DNA of 64,000 nt from Incurvaria masculella. Lineage: Eukaryota; Arthropoda; Insecta; Lepidoptera; Incurvariidae. Under the pieces are notes generated by a model. It searched no databases. It saw nothing but the letters and a program-made list of their open reading frames with translations, and was not told the origin of the DNA. Where the stretch lies: positions 19,739,001-19,803,000 of the forward strand of contig OX335645.2 in NCBI GenBank assembly GCA_946894095.1. Reading direction: 5' to 3'. Every line of letters starts with the position of its first letter. Positions within the stretch are counted from its first letter, which is position 1. Shown piece by piece: positions 9,393 to 20,463 of the stretch. The position numbers were made by a program, and so were the translations under genes.

Positions 9393-11685
9393 GTATTTCG
9401 AAAATATATTAAAAAAATCATTATATGTAAATGGATGGTCTAGCTAAAATTTAAAGATCAAACTGTAAGTCGTTGGTGCGTTGTGTTCTCAAATTACACA
9501 AATATTAATAAATTTTCATAAACGAAGTTTGAGCACAGAATTTGAGGAACTTTATAGGTTTCAAATATATCTAGACCATTAATGCATCTTTCGTCTTTTT
9601 AAAATTATAAATAAGTAGTCATTCTTTTTAAAAATAATACAATATTTTTTCACATATTTTCGATCCAGCAATCAGGTGTTATCACGCCCTTAATGAGAAT
9701 CCAGAAATTTATATTATGACCTAAGCAAATGTTTTTACAAAAACAAAAGAATTTCTATTATATTTTATGTACGGCAAGTTGTGTGGCTAGATGTTCTAGA
9801 AAAACGCTAGTAATGATCGGGTGGTTTTGAAAAGAGTGCATTCGTTCAACTGGGAAGTTAAAGACATCAACGCGCTGTATTGTGGAAACCTGCGAAGGAC
9901 TGGTAGGTACGAAACCCGCCTAATCAACTTCTTACTGTAAACACTGCTCGCATTACTAAACGTAATCTTGTTCTGTTACTGGCGTAGCAAAGTTGATCAT
10001 ATTCTAAGATTTATTTTACTGCATGAAAGATTATGTATTGACTCATAACATTAGAATTTCGCATCGTTTCAAATCCCATTACGGTAAAAATAGTCGTACT
10101 CATGTAAAGTTAAGTTCCTAGCATGCCACCTAGTTCCTGCAGGATTGCGGTGTGTTGGGGTCTTATCATGACAGTACGAGTACGTGTAGTGTTAACCTTC
10201 AATGTTGAGTTCCTTAAAAAATATAAATGTTTTTTTTTTTTTTTACCGGAACCATCATAACGTATTAACAAAGGCATTTACTTCACTTTATTTTTGCTGT
10301 TATGAATATTTTCCTATGGATATTCCGGTATATACCTTCCGGGAATTTGGATATAACTGGGAAACTGGCAACACTGCGTGATTCATAAATATATGGCTGG
10401 AAAAAAGGGAACTTTCTTTCGTTTAATTCGAAATTTGGTAATTTTCGTGCGCTTCTTTTTTATCGTGTGTTTTTCTAAAGCAACTGTTTTGATGACGTCG
10501 TGGAAATTAACACTTAGCGTAGAAGTGGACCTAAAATTTCCATGGCTTTTCGAAGTGGCCCATTTTTTATTTGAAATACAAACATCAATTTCGAGCATGT
10601 AGGAATATATCTTTGTACATATAAGACCGCATGCATTATGGCAGGTTCAGATGCAAAAATAGAGATCAACGTCAAAGTTACATCAGCTTGTGATGAAACA
10701 CGTCACTTTTTGTGGTAAGCAATAATGGAAGTTTAGTTAAATCCATGCCTTTCATAAAAAAATACGTGTTTAATCATATTTTGATGTCATTTGAACGATG
10801 ATGTCTCTTTCTGCAACTAGGCCTAAGCCACTTACCTCATGTTACTTTATTGTATAAGTTAAAGTATTATTCTGAAAAAGTACATAATATCACATCCAAT
10901 CAACGTAGACCAGTTGCTTATCTATCCAGTGACCTAATTCAAAGAACTATTCATACCTTTCTTTTCAACGTCACGGAAACACGGATAATTTCTTATTACC
11001 GCTTCGACCGTCCTTATCTAATGCGAGTGCATTTCCAGGTCTATACAAAAACCAAACGTTTCTACCGAAAGGAATATGTTTATCCACGCAAGCAGAGCAC
11101 ACGAAAGATAACTATAAATATTCAATGAGTTTCCTCACGTGCCCATTGTTTATATTTTAATATAAAATAGGAATGTTTTATCACAGAATCCGTGGGAACC
11201 ATTGTTTCTGATCGGTGCAAAAAATTATCGCCATTGCACTATGGTTACCTTTAGAGTGGATATGCATAGCGGTACTGAAGTCTTAGCAAACACGACTCTA
11301 AATTATTTTTGTCTTCACCATTTGGCAGCATGTTCTTATCATTGCAATCGCACGAGCCCTTAGGGTAAATTAGGCGCTGTATATGTCCCATGAATTTCAT
11401 GAGGAATTGAATTGAATGAATGAAACTTAGGCGCAGAAAAGTCCAGGAATCAAGGATAATTAAGTATACAAATAATTCGCTAAGGGGCGATTTTTCAATC
11501 CTCAGATAGTACTTATCGATACTGATAGTATAAATTCACGTTTGTCAAAAGACGGATAGTCATTGCCGGAAAATTATATCTTCTATCACTATAATCGGAC
11601 TATAATTTTGCTAATAAACATATGGACTTAGTTTATCTGATAGATAAGCAGGAGCATAAATAAATCCGTCGAATAGTTATCTGGC
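9393..11685. other. intergenic DNA with a short SINE remnant
   Basis: A SINE remnant (CATGCCACCTAGTTCCTGC) is at about 10115-10190. A 92-codon open frame at 10850-11128 (+) starts at TTG and matches nothing I recognise. No gene is called. Confidence 0.4.
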
Positions 11686-11995
11686 TGTTTATGGCTCATG
11701 ACGTTCTTCGTTGAATCGTTGTCCGGAATGCCCCTTGTGACAATGGCATTTAGTGCGGGACATGTAATGCGATCGGTGGCGCCTGTACAGTGGGCCCCGC
11801 CGCTTACAGCGACCCAAGGGCCGAGGCGCGAGGCTCACACACGTCAATATTTCACCACAGGTCAAGGTGCTGAAGGCTGTAGACCGGTCTTCTGCTGCGG
11901 CACGGCGAGCTCGAGGATAATGAAAGCGATAAGACAAAATGGCCAATTCGGAGACGGACTCGCATTAATTTTGGGTTCCGAGAAAAGATAGCCAT
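11686..11995. other. GC-rich block with overlapping open frames, unassigned
   Basis: A sharp GC-rich island in AT-rich surroundings. Frames are open on both strands (11698-11991 +, 11689-11946 -), which is typical of GC-rich DNA and not by itself evidence of coding. Neither product is recognised. It could be a captured gene fragment or an unrecognised exon. Confidence 0.3.
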
Positions 11996-12984
11996 AAAAG
12001 GATACATCTGGTATTTTGAAATCACATTCGTTAGGTGAGTAGTCAAACTTCGGACTTAAATATCAACTATTTTTTATAAATGATTCATCTTTATGCACTT
12101 CTTTAACGTCATTTCAGTTTGGACAACATTTGGTTTATACCAATAATTTTTGTTGCTCAAATCGCGAGCTATTTCCTGAAAATAAAAAATATTTAATTAT
12201 TTCTTGACATTGAAACTAATGTTGACATACTCGAAATAAATGTTTTATTTAGTTTTAAATCATAGAATAGGCATTCGCATTTTTTAACAAAGCACCTAGA
12301 TTGTGCCGTGTCTGTCGACAAAACATAGATTATGGGTTATTGACCACTCATCTTCTTATGTAAACGTCTACTGACCAGATAAAAATATCTACGTTAATAG
12401 AGAAGAGATATGAAGAATTTCAAAATTATATCAAAAGTATGTACATGCTTTTCAGGTGTTAACATAAAAAGATCGACTTTATTTGGTACTTACGCAAATT
12501 AAGTTAAATAGAGTGCGATGTAATTGGATCAGGTAATATTTGGGTGTGTGTATGATTGAAATTATCGCAGGAAACCACAATTCGAGTCTCCGATTATTAA
12601 TTGGCGGTGTAAAGTTATATAACTATGTGCAAGCTAAGGTCGTTGGTCCAATATATTGTTTGCAAAATGAAAGTTGAATATTTTCGTTAAACGTCTATGA
12701 TCCTAGCGAGTCGCTTTTACTGAACTTGAAATGAATAACAAAATAAAATAATAAACGTATTAAAAACATTACTTCAAATATGTCGGCGAATAAATTCAAC
12801 GTAACTGAACCATTGTCATTATATCAATCACGTTGATCTCCGTGATATCAAAGCACAAATTGATTTTTAGAGAATTGTGGAAGGAGATTACGCATTGAAT
12901 ATTGTTGAAAAAGTAAATGATTTCAGTATAAAATAAAAAATCTGTTGATGATTGTTCATCATTGAGAATTTAAAACATAACTTA
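11996..12984. other. AT-rich intergenic DNA
   Basis: Nothing recognised. Confidence 0.4.
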
Positions 12985-12987
12985 AGT

Positions 12988-13400
12988 CAAAGAAAATCTA
13001 AGATTTGAAAAATGCATTCTTTGGCCTAGGTACAATTTCGCACGGCCAATGTCATGAAAATAGCGAAATCGTCTTCCTAACGTCTCCCTACCCCTAAACG
13101 TTGCCATATTGTAATCTTTTTTTTTCATCACTTGAGAAAGCTTCAGTCTATGTCCGTATATTTAGATTTTTTTGTAAATATGTGTATTTTTCAGTAAAAA
13201 AATCGAAAATTATCGTAAAAACAGAGAGATCTTATTCCATTGTTTATTAGCCAATATTTTCCAAGGTAAAAGGTATATTAAAAAAAATAAAACATACAGA
13301 CACAGATTTCGATGATATACATATTTCAAAAACCTAGTAAAACCTTAAGAGCATGGAAACAGTTATCGCCCGTAGTATGGGGGAATTGGGAGGTTACGTT
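12988..13400 (+). repeat. family C repeat, copy 2
   Basis: Shares with 25547-25850 the ordered blocks AAATCTAAGATTTGA, CGAAATCGTCTTCC, CACTTGAGAAAGCTTC, ACTTTAAGAGCATG-like and GTTATCGCCCGTAGTATGG. It is longer than the 25.5-kb copy because of an insertion around 13215-13260. Confidence 0.8.
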
Positions 13401-13509
13401 TTAATATCGTTTATTTTATACTTATCTTTAAACTTAAGCACCGTGTACATATTCTGAAAAACAAGAGCAGGCTAATTCGCCAAACATTTGAGCAGTGATA
13501 CATTACCTC

Positions 13510-13850
13510 ATTGCATAGCCTTGGTAGCCCAGTGGCGCGCATGACGCGGCGCCTTGCGAATCGATAAGCTGGGTGAAGCAATTCTGAAGCGCAGTTGGGT
13601 TCTGGATGGGTGACCATTTTCAACCGTTGAGGCTGGCCGTAGTTCGGATTCCACGAACAACTGTAGGTCCCCTTACTTACTTACTAGGTGGTAGGGTTAG
13701 TCCTGCCCGGGTTGGTACCATCGCATTGAATGAACGATGCTCGAAGCGAAAATGAAAATTTTCCGTGATTTCCATCCAGTTCAATGTAGCCGAGCAATAT
13801 AAAGAAGGTCCTGTCAAGGTACCTAGTTCCCACGTATCTGACGGTCAGTT
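13510..13850 (+). repeat. SINE, second long copy
   Basis: Shares head (TGGTAGCCCAGTGGCGC), GGATGGGTGACCATTTTCAA, GTTCGGATTCCACG, GGTGGTAGGGTTAGTC and GAGCAATATAAAGAAGGTC with the copy at 1384. Its box A-like segment is the better preserved of the two. Confidence 0.8.
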
Positions 13851-13859
13851 TACTTACCT

Positions 13860-14460
13860 TAAAACCCCTACCGTACATCGCTAGATTTCTGGCATGTTCA
13901 GATAAAGTGATACCGCGTAATCGAGAGTTAAGCTAAGCTGATCCCGAGTAATTTAAGTGGATGTTGCGAGATAAAAAATGCAGCCATGCATTAATGAGAG
14001 TGCTCGCATTCAAAGCAAATTGTGCGTTTCCTCTGCGCTTGCGCAGCGCATGCCTATCTATCTCACAAGAGAATTCTTTTTCGTTATGACGCCATCACTA
14101 ATCATTGTGTTGTGGGAGTGCTAGGTCAGCATACCACATGGACTTACGGGTTCTAGGTATATTATTCAATTCAGTAATTGATATGATATTATAAATAGTA
14201 AGAAAGAAAAAATAACATGTTATCATAAGTTTTTTTAACGCTACAGAATATTCTCTCAGAAACTCTTATTCATATATTTACACTTATAAAGAACCGCACA
14301 GCGTTCGAACCTTTTATAGGACTAACACAAGTTCAATGCTTCGAGGAGCAGAATTCATGTTCAATAATCCATATTCTAAGGATACCTTTGAAATTGCCGT
14401 TTTATATGGCAAACAAACAATCTACTTTTTTTTATGAAAGATATATATTTTGACCATTAT
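13860..14460. other. intergenic DNA, no gene seen
   Basis: Includes a GCGCTTGCGCAGCGCATGC palindromic patch at about 14035-14053, similar to an NRF-1-type site. No associated gene is evident. Confidence 0.4.
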
Positions 14461-14463
14461 TAT

Positions 14464-14919
14464 CAATGCACTTTTGCCATTTTACTGGAAGTTTCTTGAT
14501 GCCTCTGCTATAGAAATCCTGGGAACGGGAATCGATGAACTCTTTAAAGGCGTTTTCCACTGCCTCATCGGATTTGTAATTTTTCCACTGTAAAAAGTTA
14601 TCCAAATTCCGAAAGAGATGGAAATCAGTTGGAGCAAGGTCTGGTGGCGGAGAGTTTCCAGTTGTAACTCCTGTAGTTTTAAGACGGTCCGTTTTGCGGT
14701 GTGTGGGCGAGCGTTGTCGCGAAGTAGGAGTGGACTAGAGCAATTGAAAAATTTCGGTTGTTTGACGGCGAGCTTAACCATCATCATTTTCAATTCTTCA
14801 CAGTACACATCTGCAGTAATCGTTGCGCCAGGTATCAAGAAGCTGTAATGAATAATGTCGGCACGGGTCCACCATAGAGTGACAAGCAAGCTTTTTGACT
14901 CAATTTGCGTTTGGGACAT
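14464..14919 (-). pseudogene. mariner-type transposase fragment (frameshifted)
   Basis: The minus-strand frame contains the mariner block LLRDNARPHTAKRT, where the second catalytic Asp sits, preceded by IPGATITADVYCEEL. After about residue 95 the ORF leaves the transposase frame. The continuation (a DLAPTDFHLF-type block with the third catalytic Asp, and a RGIKKLPVKW-like C-terminus) is in another reading frame down to about 14464, so at least one frameshift has occurred. The N-terminal DNA-binding half and the first catalytic Asp region are not recognisable upstream. This is a dead fossil of a Tc1/mariner DNA transposon. Confidence 0.8.
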
Positions 14920-15221
14920 GGTTTGGCTGCCTCCCCTCTGTCCAAATAGTGCGAAGGATTTTTTTGATTCTCATACAGGATGCACGCAATCCTACACAAA
15001 TAAAAGTAAGCCAGTTTGTGGAAACAGCAATTTCATAGGTAAGGACCTAATAGTTTTAAAACCGTCCATACGGTACGTATATAGAATTCCAATGTGGATG
15101 CAGTCAAAGTCCGCAACGCAGATGAAGCGTTAAATCAATGGTATAATCTTAAACACTGTGTCAGTAGGAGGCATTCATTACGGGAAGAGGGACTGTAGGA
15201 GAATTCCAAATTATGGGTATA
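14920..15221. other. no feature seen
   Basis: Short frames only. It may contain eroded flanking transposon DNA. Confidence 0.3.
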
Positions 15222-15294
15222 CAGCCGGTGGCGAAATTGGTAGACGCAATACCCGCGAATGGTATGTTTTGCTGGTTCGGGTCCAGCCTTGCAG
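15222..15294 (+). repeat. 73-nt tRNA-like cloverleaf (SINE head or tRNA pseudogene)
   Basis: The segment folds as a tRNA: D-stem GCG/CGC, a five-pair anticodon stem ATACC/GGTAT closing a seven-base loop CGCGAAT, and a five-pair T-stem GCTGG/CCAGC with loop TTCGGGT. Box A (TGGCGAAATTGGTAGACGC) and box B (GGTTCGGGTCC) are at tRNA spacing. The acceptor stem pairs only partly (4-5 of 7) and position 33 is G, not the invariant T, so it is unlikely to be a functional tRNA. The D-arm looks like bacterial or organellar tRNA-Leu. Confidence 0.55.
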
Positions 15295-15440
15295 TATATT
15301 CGTAAAGTAGTTATTTTTACTGGGCTCTTTCTTTAAATAATGTGTCCTTGCTTCACGGTCGATTATACATTCATACATGTCACATTCCTTGGAATAAGCG
15401 ACGTACCTGCTTAGTACGAAAAAGTAAATATATTCCAATG
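15295..15440. repeat. copy of the CTTCACGGT repeat
   Basis: TGTCCTTGCTTCACGGTCGA (15341-15360) followed by TTATACATTCATACATGTCACATTCC matches, in opposite orientation, the repeat at 9085-9215. It directly follows the tRNA-like cloverleaf; together they may form one SINE. Confidence 0.5.
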
Positions 15441-15530
15441 TGGACATTTGGGAGGGTGGTACCTCAGTATCATATGTCGTGAAGAATGTTTTTTGGAACC
15501 AGATACGGATGGTTATACCGTCATGTCAGT

Positions 15531-15675
15531 CAGTCAGTCAGCGTGTTTGCGTCCACTGCTGCTTACGCCTCTCCAATTTTCCTCCAGCCCTCCCGGCCCT
15601 CAGCGGTACGGAACCACTGCTTTCCGCCGATGCAGTTGATGTCGTCGTCCCACCTGGCGGGTGGTCTTTCCTGTC
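15531..15675 (-). repeat. 3' end of a non-LTR retrotransposon
   Basis: On the minus strand this gives ACCACCCGCCAGGTGGGACG, GGCGGAAAGCAGTGGTTCCG, the GGCCGGGAGG...GGAGAAAATTGG block, and GTGGACGCAAACACGCTGAC. The same series occurs on the plus strand at 31228-31365, where it follows a recognisable retrotransposon C-terminus (RRPPARW). It is a 5'-truncated insertion, and the terminal GACT repeats (SINE/LINE tail) are present at 15526-15541. Confidence 0.75.
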
Positions 15676-15775
15676 CACCGTCATGATATTAGCCTAATAC
15701 AAATTCCCGAAGGAATTAGGTGCCATGCCAGGACCTTCCCTTTATGAGCACGGCTGCACTGAACTGGGTAGAAAA
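15662..15775 (-). repeat. SINE fragment
   Basis: GATATTAGCCTAATAC, GGTGCCATGCCAGGACCTTCC and CACTGAACTGGGTAGAAAAC are the reverse complement of the SINE 3' body. Confidence 0.7.
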
Positions 15776-16252
15776 CAACAATTTAGTTAAAATTAGTGAA
15801 GGTACGGGTAATGTACGAATACTTGAAAACATGAACCACTTTTTTTAAAAATCAATACTTTCCTTTAGTTTTCCGTTTAACATTACTTCACATAATTTCT
15901 TTCTTATAAGCGACACTGTCATCTGATGTAAAAATACAGCGTGAATATCTTTTTTCAAAATCAACGAGTTCGATTCCCGACTAGAAAAAAAATTTTTTTT
16001 TTCAAAAATCATATAATGCAGCATAGTTTTTATCAAAATGGGCCTCATGACTCCTTTGAGTGTTTTTGCTATTTCTTCTGGTTTCGGATTTAGACGTGAA
16101 GGCGCACTAGAAAAAATCAACCTGTATATAAATATCGGAAGCTCATATTCTTTGTTTACACTTTTTTTTATAAATAATTGTCTTATTTGAGAACACAACG
16201 CACCAGAAAAATTTCATCATTAAATTATAGCGAGCCGATCAGTTTACTTTTT

Positions 16253-16557
16253 AGGGTTCCGTACCCAAAGGGTGAAAACGGAACCCTATTATTAAGCCTC
16301 CGCTGTCCGTCCGTCCGTCCGTCCGTCCGTCCGTCCGTCTGTCCGTCTGTCACAGGGCTGTATCTCATGAACCGTAACAGGTAGGAAGCTGAAATTTTCA
16401 CAGATTATGTATTTATTTTGCCGCTATAACAACAAATAGGTAACATTATAAAATAATAATAATTAAAGGGGGGCCCCATACAAAAAACGTGTTTTTTTTT
16501 AATCTTGTGCGATGGTACGGAACCCTTCGTGTGCAAGTCCGACTCGCACTTGGCCGG
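16253..16557 (-). mobile_element. family A repeat, nested in family D
   Basis: Complete copy in minus orientation from AGGGTTCCGTACCC (16253) to TTGGCCGG (16557). It has the terminal hairpin AGGGTTCCGT/ACGGAACCCT, the GTCC simple repeat, CTGTATCTCATGAACCGTAA, GCCGCTATAACAACAAATAGG and GACTCGCACTTGGCCGG. It is flanked on both sides by T runs. Confidence 0.85.
16302..16350. repeat. (GTCC)n microsatellite inside family A
   Basis: About ten GTCC units with GTCT interruptions. Other family A copies carry one to four units (GACGGACGG), so the run has expanded in this copy. Confidence 0.9.
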
Positions 16558-17158
16558 TTTTTATTATCGAAATTATTTTTGTCTATTTTTAAATATAATT
16601 AAATATGGTTGTACTCTTAGATGAAAAAGGAATTGTACTTACGTCGTTATCAAACTGAACGCAATCGGATCTTATTACAAGACCAGTGATGAAGCTAAAG
16701 ACTACCATTACAAAAAAATTTTTTTTGATCGGACATCCGAACAAACTAAATAATTTGTTCTTGACTACATTTCTTCACATCTAAATTAGCGGAATTTTGG
16801 TTGGCGAAATAGAGACATTTGTTCTTTGTTCTAACATTGGAACAAATTGTTGCACCTGTGTACATCTGTACGTGCAGCTAATTATGACAAATATAAGCCC
16901 GCCGTGAAACCGTCAATAATTCGTGATGTGAGATGCAAATGGTGACCAACTGCATAATTACAATCACGATACCGCAAATTCTGAAGGTTAATTTTAGATA
17001 ATTCATCTAAGATCTTCACGCATACGCAATATCATGCTTTGAGATAAGAGGGGTTATTTGCATGTTTCATTTATATGGTTATACTATAGTTATAGTTTAT
17101 TAAGGCACCATAATGGACCTAATATTTACATAAAATATTGCATTAAAGAAGAAAAAAA

Positions 17159-17450
17159 CCGGCCAAGTGCGAGTCGGACTCGCACACCAAGGGGTCCGTA
17201 CCATCAACACAAAAAAGTCTGGTTTTTTTGTATGGAGCCCCCCTTTAATTTTTATATTTTTTATTTTTACCTATTTGTTGTTATAGCGGCAAAATAAATA
17301 AACACTCTGTGAACATTTCAGCTGCCTACCTATTACGGTTCAAGAGATACAGCCCTGTGACAGACGGACAGACGGATGGAAGGACGGACGGACGGACAGC
17401 GGAAATTTAGTAATAGGGTTCCGTTCTCACCCTTTGGGTACGGAACCCTA
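17159..17450 (+). mobile_element. family A repeat
   Basis: Complete plus-strand copy from CCGGCCAAGTGCGAGTCGG to GGTACGGAACCCTA with all inner landmarks, and an A run before it. Confidence 0.85.
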
Positions 17451-17599
17451 ATAAGCGCACTGAGCAGTGAAAATATGACTCTTGTTCGCCATAAGTTACA
17501 TATGTAGAAGAATCAGGGCAATGCCCGTTCGCTCCGACTTGCGGTCGGGTGACTGGAGTAGGTACCTGGCTAGCACCGTGTTGTCTGCGTAGTAATAAA

Positions 17600-17725
17600 T
17601 GTCCCCCAGCCCGTAGCCCCAGTTGTCAATTGGCGTTTACGCCAAACCGATGGACTGGCATTTTCAAATGCATGGAGAAATTGAGGAGCGCGCGCAGTGG
17701 GCGTTAAGCGAATTAACATTTATAT
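17600..17725 (+). repeat. family B MITE fragment
   Basis: GTAGCCCCAGTTGTCA, GGCGTTTACGCCAAACCGAT, GAAATTGAGGAGCGCGCGCA and GTGGGCGTTAAGCGAA match the left half of the 7611 and 7962 elements. Confidence 0.75.
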
Positions 17726-17734
17726 AAATAATAT

Positions 17735-17772
17735 AGGTTCCGTTTTCACCCTTTGGGTACGGAACCCTAAAA
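17735..17772 (+). repeat. solitary family A terminal hairpin
   Basis: GGTTCCGTTTTCACCCTTTG followed by GGTACGGAACCCTAAAAA is the family A 3' hairpin alone, without the rest of the element. It lies 10 bp after the family B fragment. Confidence 0.7.
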
Positions 17773-17775
17773 ATG

Positions 17776-18207
17776 GTATGGTAAAAATGTACACTCCGTA
17801 TGTTTACTGGGTCTTACCTGAGTGCAAAGTTATGTAGTAGGAAGCAGAGAGAGGGATGCTCCGGTCACGTCAGCCAACTGACGCGGAGGCTACTGCAGTC
17901 ACGCCAAGCGGCTCGAAGGTCATTGACTTGGAGACGCACTGAGGTCGACACTTATCGGAATGTGCATATATTTTTTGCTAGTACCTATTCGGATGTGGCA
18001 TCATATATGATGCTGATACGAAATAGGATGACCATTGATCATCCAACCTCAATCGAGTTAATCGACGGAGTAATTCTGCATTCGTTAATATGCCTTCTGA
18101 CAGTCAGTTTTGACATAAAACGTATGAAACAAATTTCGAACTTGACAGTCGGAAGCTATGCTTTGGCTAAGCCAAGCACGAGGAAGGTCTATGAATTTCA
18201 GCATTAG
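17776..18207 (+). other. unassigned 135-codon open frame
   Basis: The frame 17800-18207 is one of the longer uninterrupted ones in AT-rich DNA here. It is rich in Arg and Ser in its first 60 residues (GC-rich part, 17860-17960) and then continues in ordinary AT-rich sequence. No domain, signal peptide or splice structure is recognised. It is probably chance or a transposon relic. Confidence 0.2.
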
Positions 18208-20463
18208 TATATTGTTTTTTTTATATGAATTAGTTAAGTGCGGAGTATGAGATTCGGTGCCCAAGATTGTATAAAATCTATGAGGGTATCGTTATTTTAC
18301 TTTTCTAAAGGGCAATGCTCTTTTGAAAAGCGGAGCTGAAGATTACATTAATTATTCTCGAAAAATGCCTAAATTGTTGGAATTCCAAATGAATATGGAG
18401 ATCTGAGATGAATCTGGTGTGATTGTTTCATTGCAGGAATATTGCAGAAAAAAGGTTTGCTTATTAAATTGAGTTTTTAATTCCAAATGCGCCAATCGAA
18501 CTGCGATTACGCAAGTCTCCAACAGATGTCGTTCGTATCAAGCGGTTTTCATTTTCTTTGTTGAATGACTCTTTCAAGAAAAATATTGCTATGTTTACAT
18601 ACACTAGCTTACAGATTAAGTACATGAGAGCTAGATGGGTTATAGCGCACGGGATCGTGTCGGCGTCATAAGCGCAAAATTGCGCTTATTGTAAATTGTG
18701 CTACTGTACGCGGGGCGCGAGCGCATGGTTCTTGCTTTTGGTCAAAATGCCGATCTGGGCGGTGAAAATATGTAAAAAATGTAGTGAAAATGTGAATATC
18801 CAAACACAGAACATCACATCACATGTAAGTGCACTGTAATTTGTCAATATTCTAATTTTAAACATTTTTCAAAGGTCATCACGAGTAGTCTGCGTGAGAA
18901 ATGTGTTAGTTATGTGACCATGTCGCAGTATGTATCGATACATTGGAATCGGATAGCTTATGAAGCCCACAATCTCCACGATTACTAATATCAATATTAC
19001 ACCTACTGTCACGATTTAAGCCCTCAACGCACCACAATCCCAAAGAAATTAAGCGACATGCAAGGACCTGTTTTCATTTATATGAGCACAGGTATATTAA
19101 ATTTAATGGAAAACACGAATATTTTCAAATACGTTTAAATACGTTTACGACGGCGTGTACGTGCGGCATGTACGTATAAGCGGGCTTTGTAGACCGGGGT
19201 AGATACGGTTTGAGAAGCACATGAAATCCGAAATGATTTTTTTCTCTCAGAAATATATTACGAACGATTTTATACGTATTTCGAATTTTTTGTTTAGCTT
19301 TTGTGTGAATGTAAACATTATAAATGAAAAAAAATGTGCTTCTAATATTTGCAACATTTTACAAATTTCACAGAATATAGAGTTTGCGGTAAGTTTCCAA
19401 TTTCAGAAAATAAAATAGAATTTTCATGATTTGCTTTGCAGATATTAAATATTACAGATATTAAAAGTACAAAAAAATTTACACAGTTCCGTAAATAAGA
19501 AATTGTTGCAAATTCACAGTAATATTACACCTAAAATTAGCTAACATATAAGATTTTTAAATAACATTTCTAAATATTTGTTTAGGAGACATCATTTTTT
19601 AAACATATTTCATATTTTATTTCTATCTTCCGGACCCCCCAAAATGTTGCAAACTTGATGTACACACGTCCACATGAAATACTACGTTTATGAGAAAAAA
19701 AATTGCATTTCGGATTAAATGTTTTTCTAAGTGCTGATTTAAGGCTAAAGTTCCTGGAGTATTGTGGTCGTAGCAAAAATGGAGACAGCGGGCTCGTTGC
19801 TGGCGCGCTACTTAACAAATCTCCTCCTTTCTTTGATCAGTGCATTACTTGAACAATATTTACATAATCAAATATTTCTTAGTAAAGTATGGTAAATAAA
19901 AAAATAAACATAACTATTTCATTCGTCACCCATACAGAGCAGAAAAAACGTATTAGACCAGATGTCATTTTCAAAAATTGATATCTATAGTTTCCCGTCG
20001 TCAGGAAAACTGAAATACATGAATTATAATATGATTAATTATGTACAAACTAACTATGCTTGTTTTATAGAGGAACGTTCAAGTTGACACTGCTTTTTTC
20101 GTCCATACAAGAATGGACATTCTCCTTCATGAATGTGCATCTTTCATTTGAGACCAACATTATCACAATCTTTGATACATTTATGGGGCATGGTTGACAC
20201 TCTTATTCAATCGTCTAAAGAAAGAAACTAGCCCACAGGCAAACAAATTGGTATCTATCATCCTCCTTATTAAAAAAATGTGTACCTATTTTTTTCATTA
20301 TGGAGGATGACACTGATGACAACTACTCGTGTGAGGACTTCTCGTGTTCGCTTCATAAGTAAGGGGGCTGGATGTTCCCACTTATAACTCAACACAACGA
20401 AAAAGATACTGGCAAGTTTTGCTTTTCCTTGAAGAAAAGAAAACAACTAAAAACTAAACATGG
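18208..20463. other. intergenic DNA with a minus-strand SINE remnant
   Basis: A diverged SINE remnant on the minus strand is at about 18955-19115 (CACCTACTGTCACGATTTAAG, ATGCAAGGACCTG). A GC patch at 18640-18760 contains the dyad AAGCGCAAAATTGCGCTT. No gene recognised. Confidence 0.45.

Larger units (their letters stand above)
15845..16690. repeat. family D repeat interrupted by a family A insertion
   Basis: The left part (TTTGAGAACACAACGCACCAGA at about 16188-16209) and the right part (ATTATCGAAATT..., TTTAAATATAAT, AACTGAACGCAATCGG at 16562-16668) are contiguous in the uninterrupted relative at 60250-60450. The gap between them is exactly the family A element at 16253-16557. A 117-codon minus-strand frame at 15845-16198 lies in the left part; its N-terminal residues (MCSQI) recur at 60290-60307, so it is repeat sequence and not a unique gene. 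Confidence 0.7.

Noticed and set aside
15440..15697. Three overlapping plus-strand frames
   Set aside because: They are antisense to the 3' end of a non-LTR retrotransposon whose other copy (31228-31365) is in the coding orientation.
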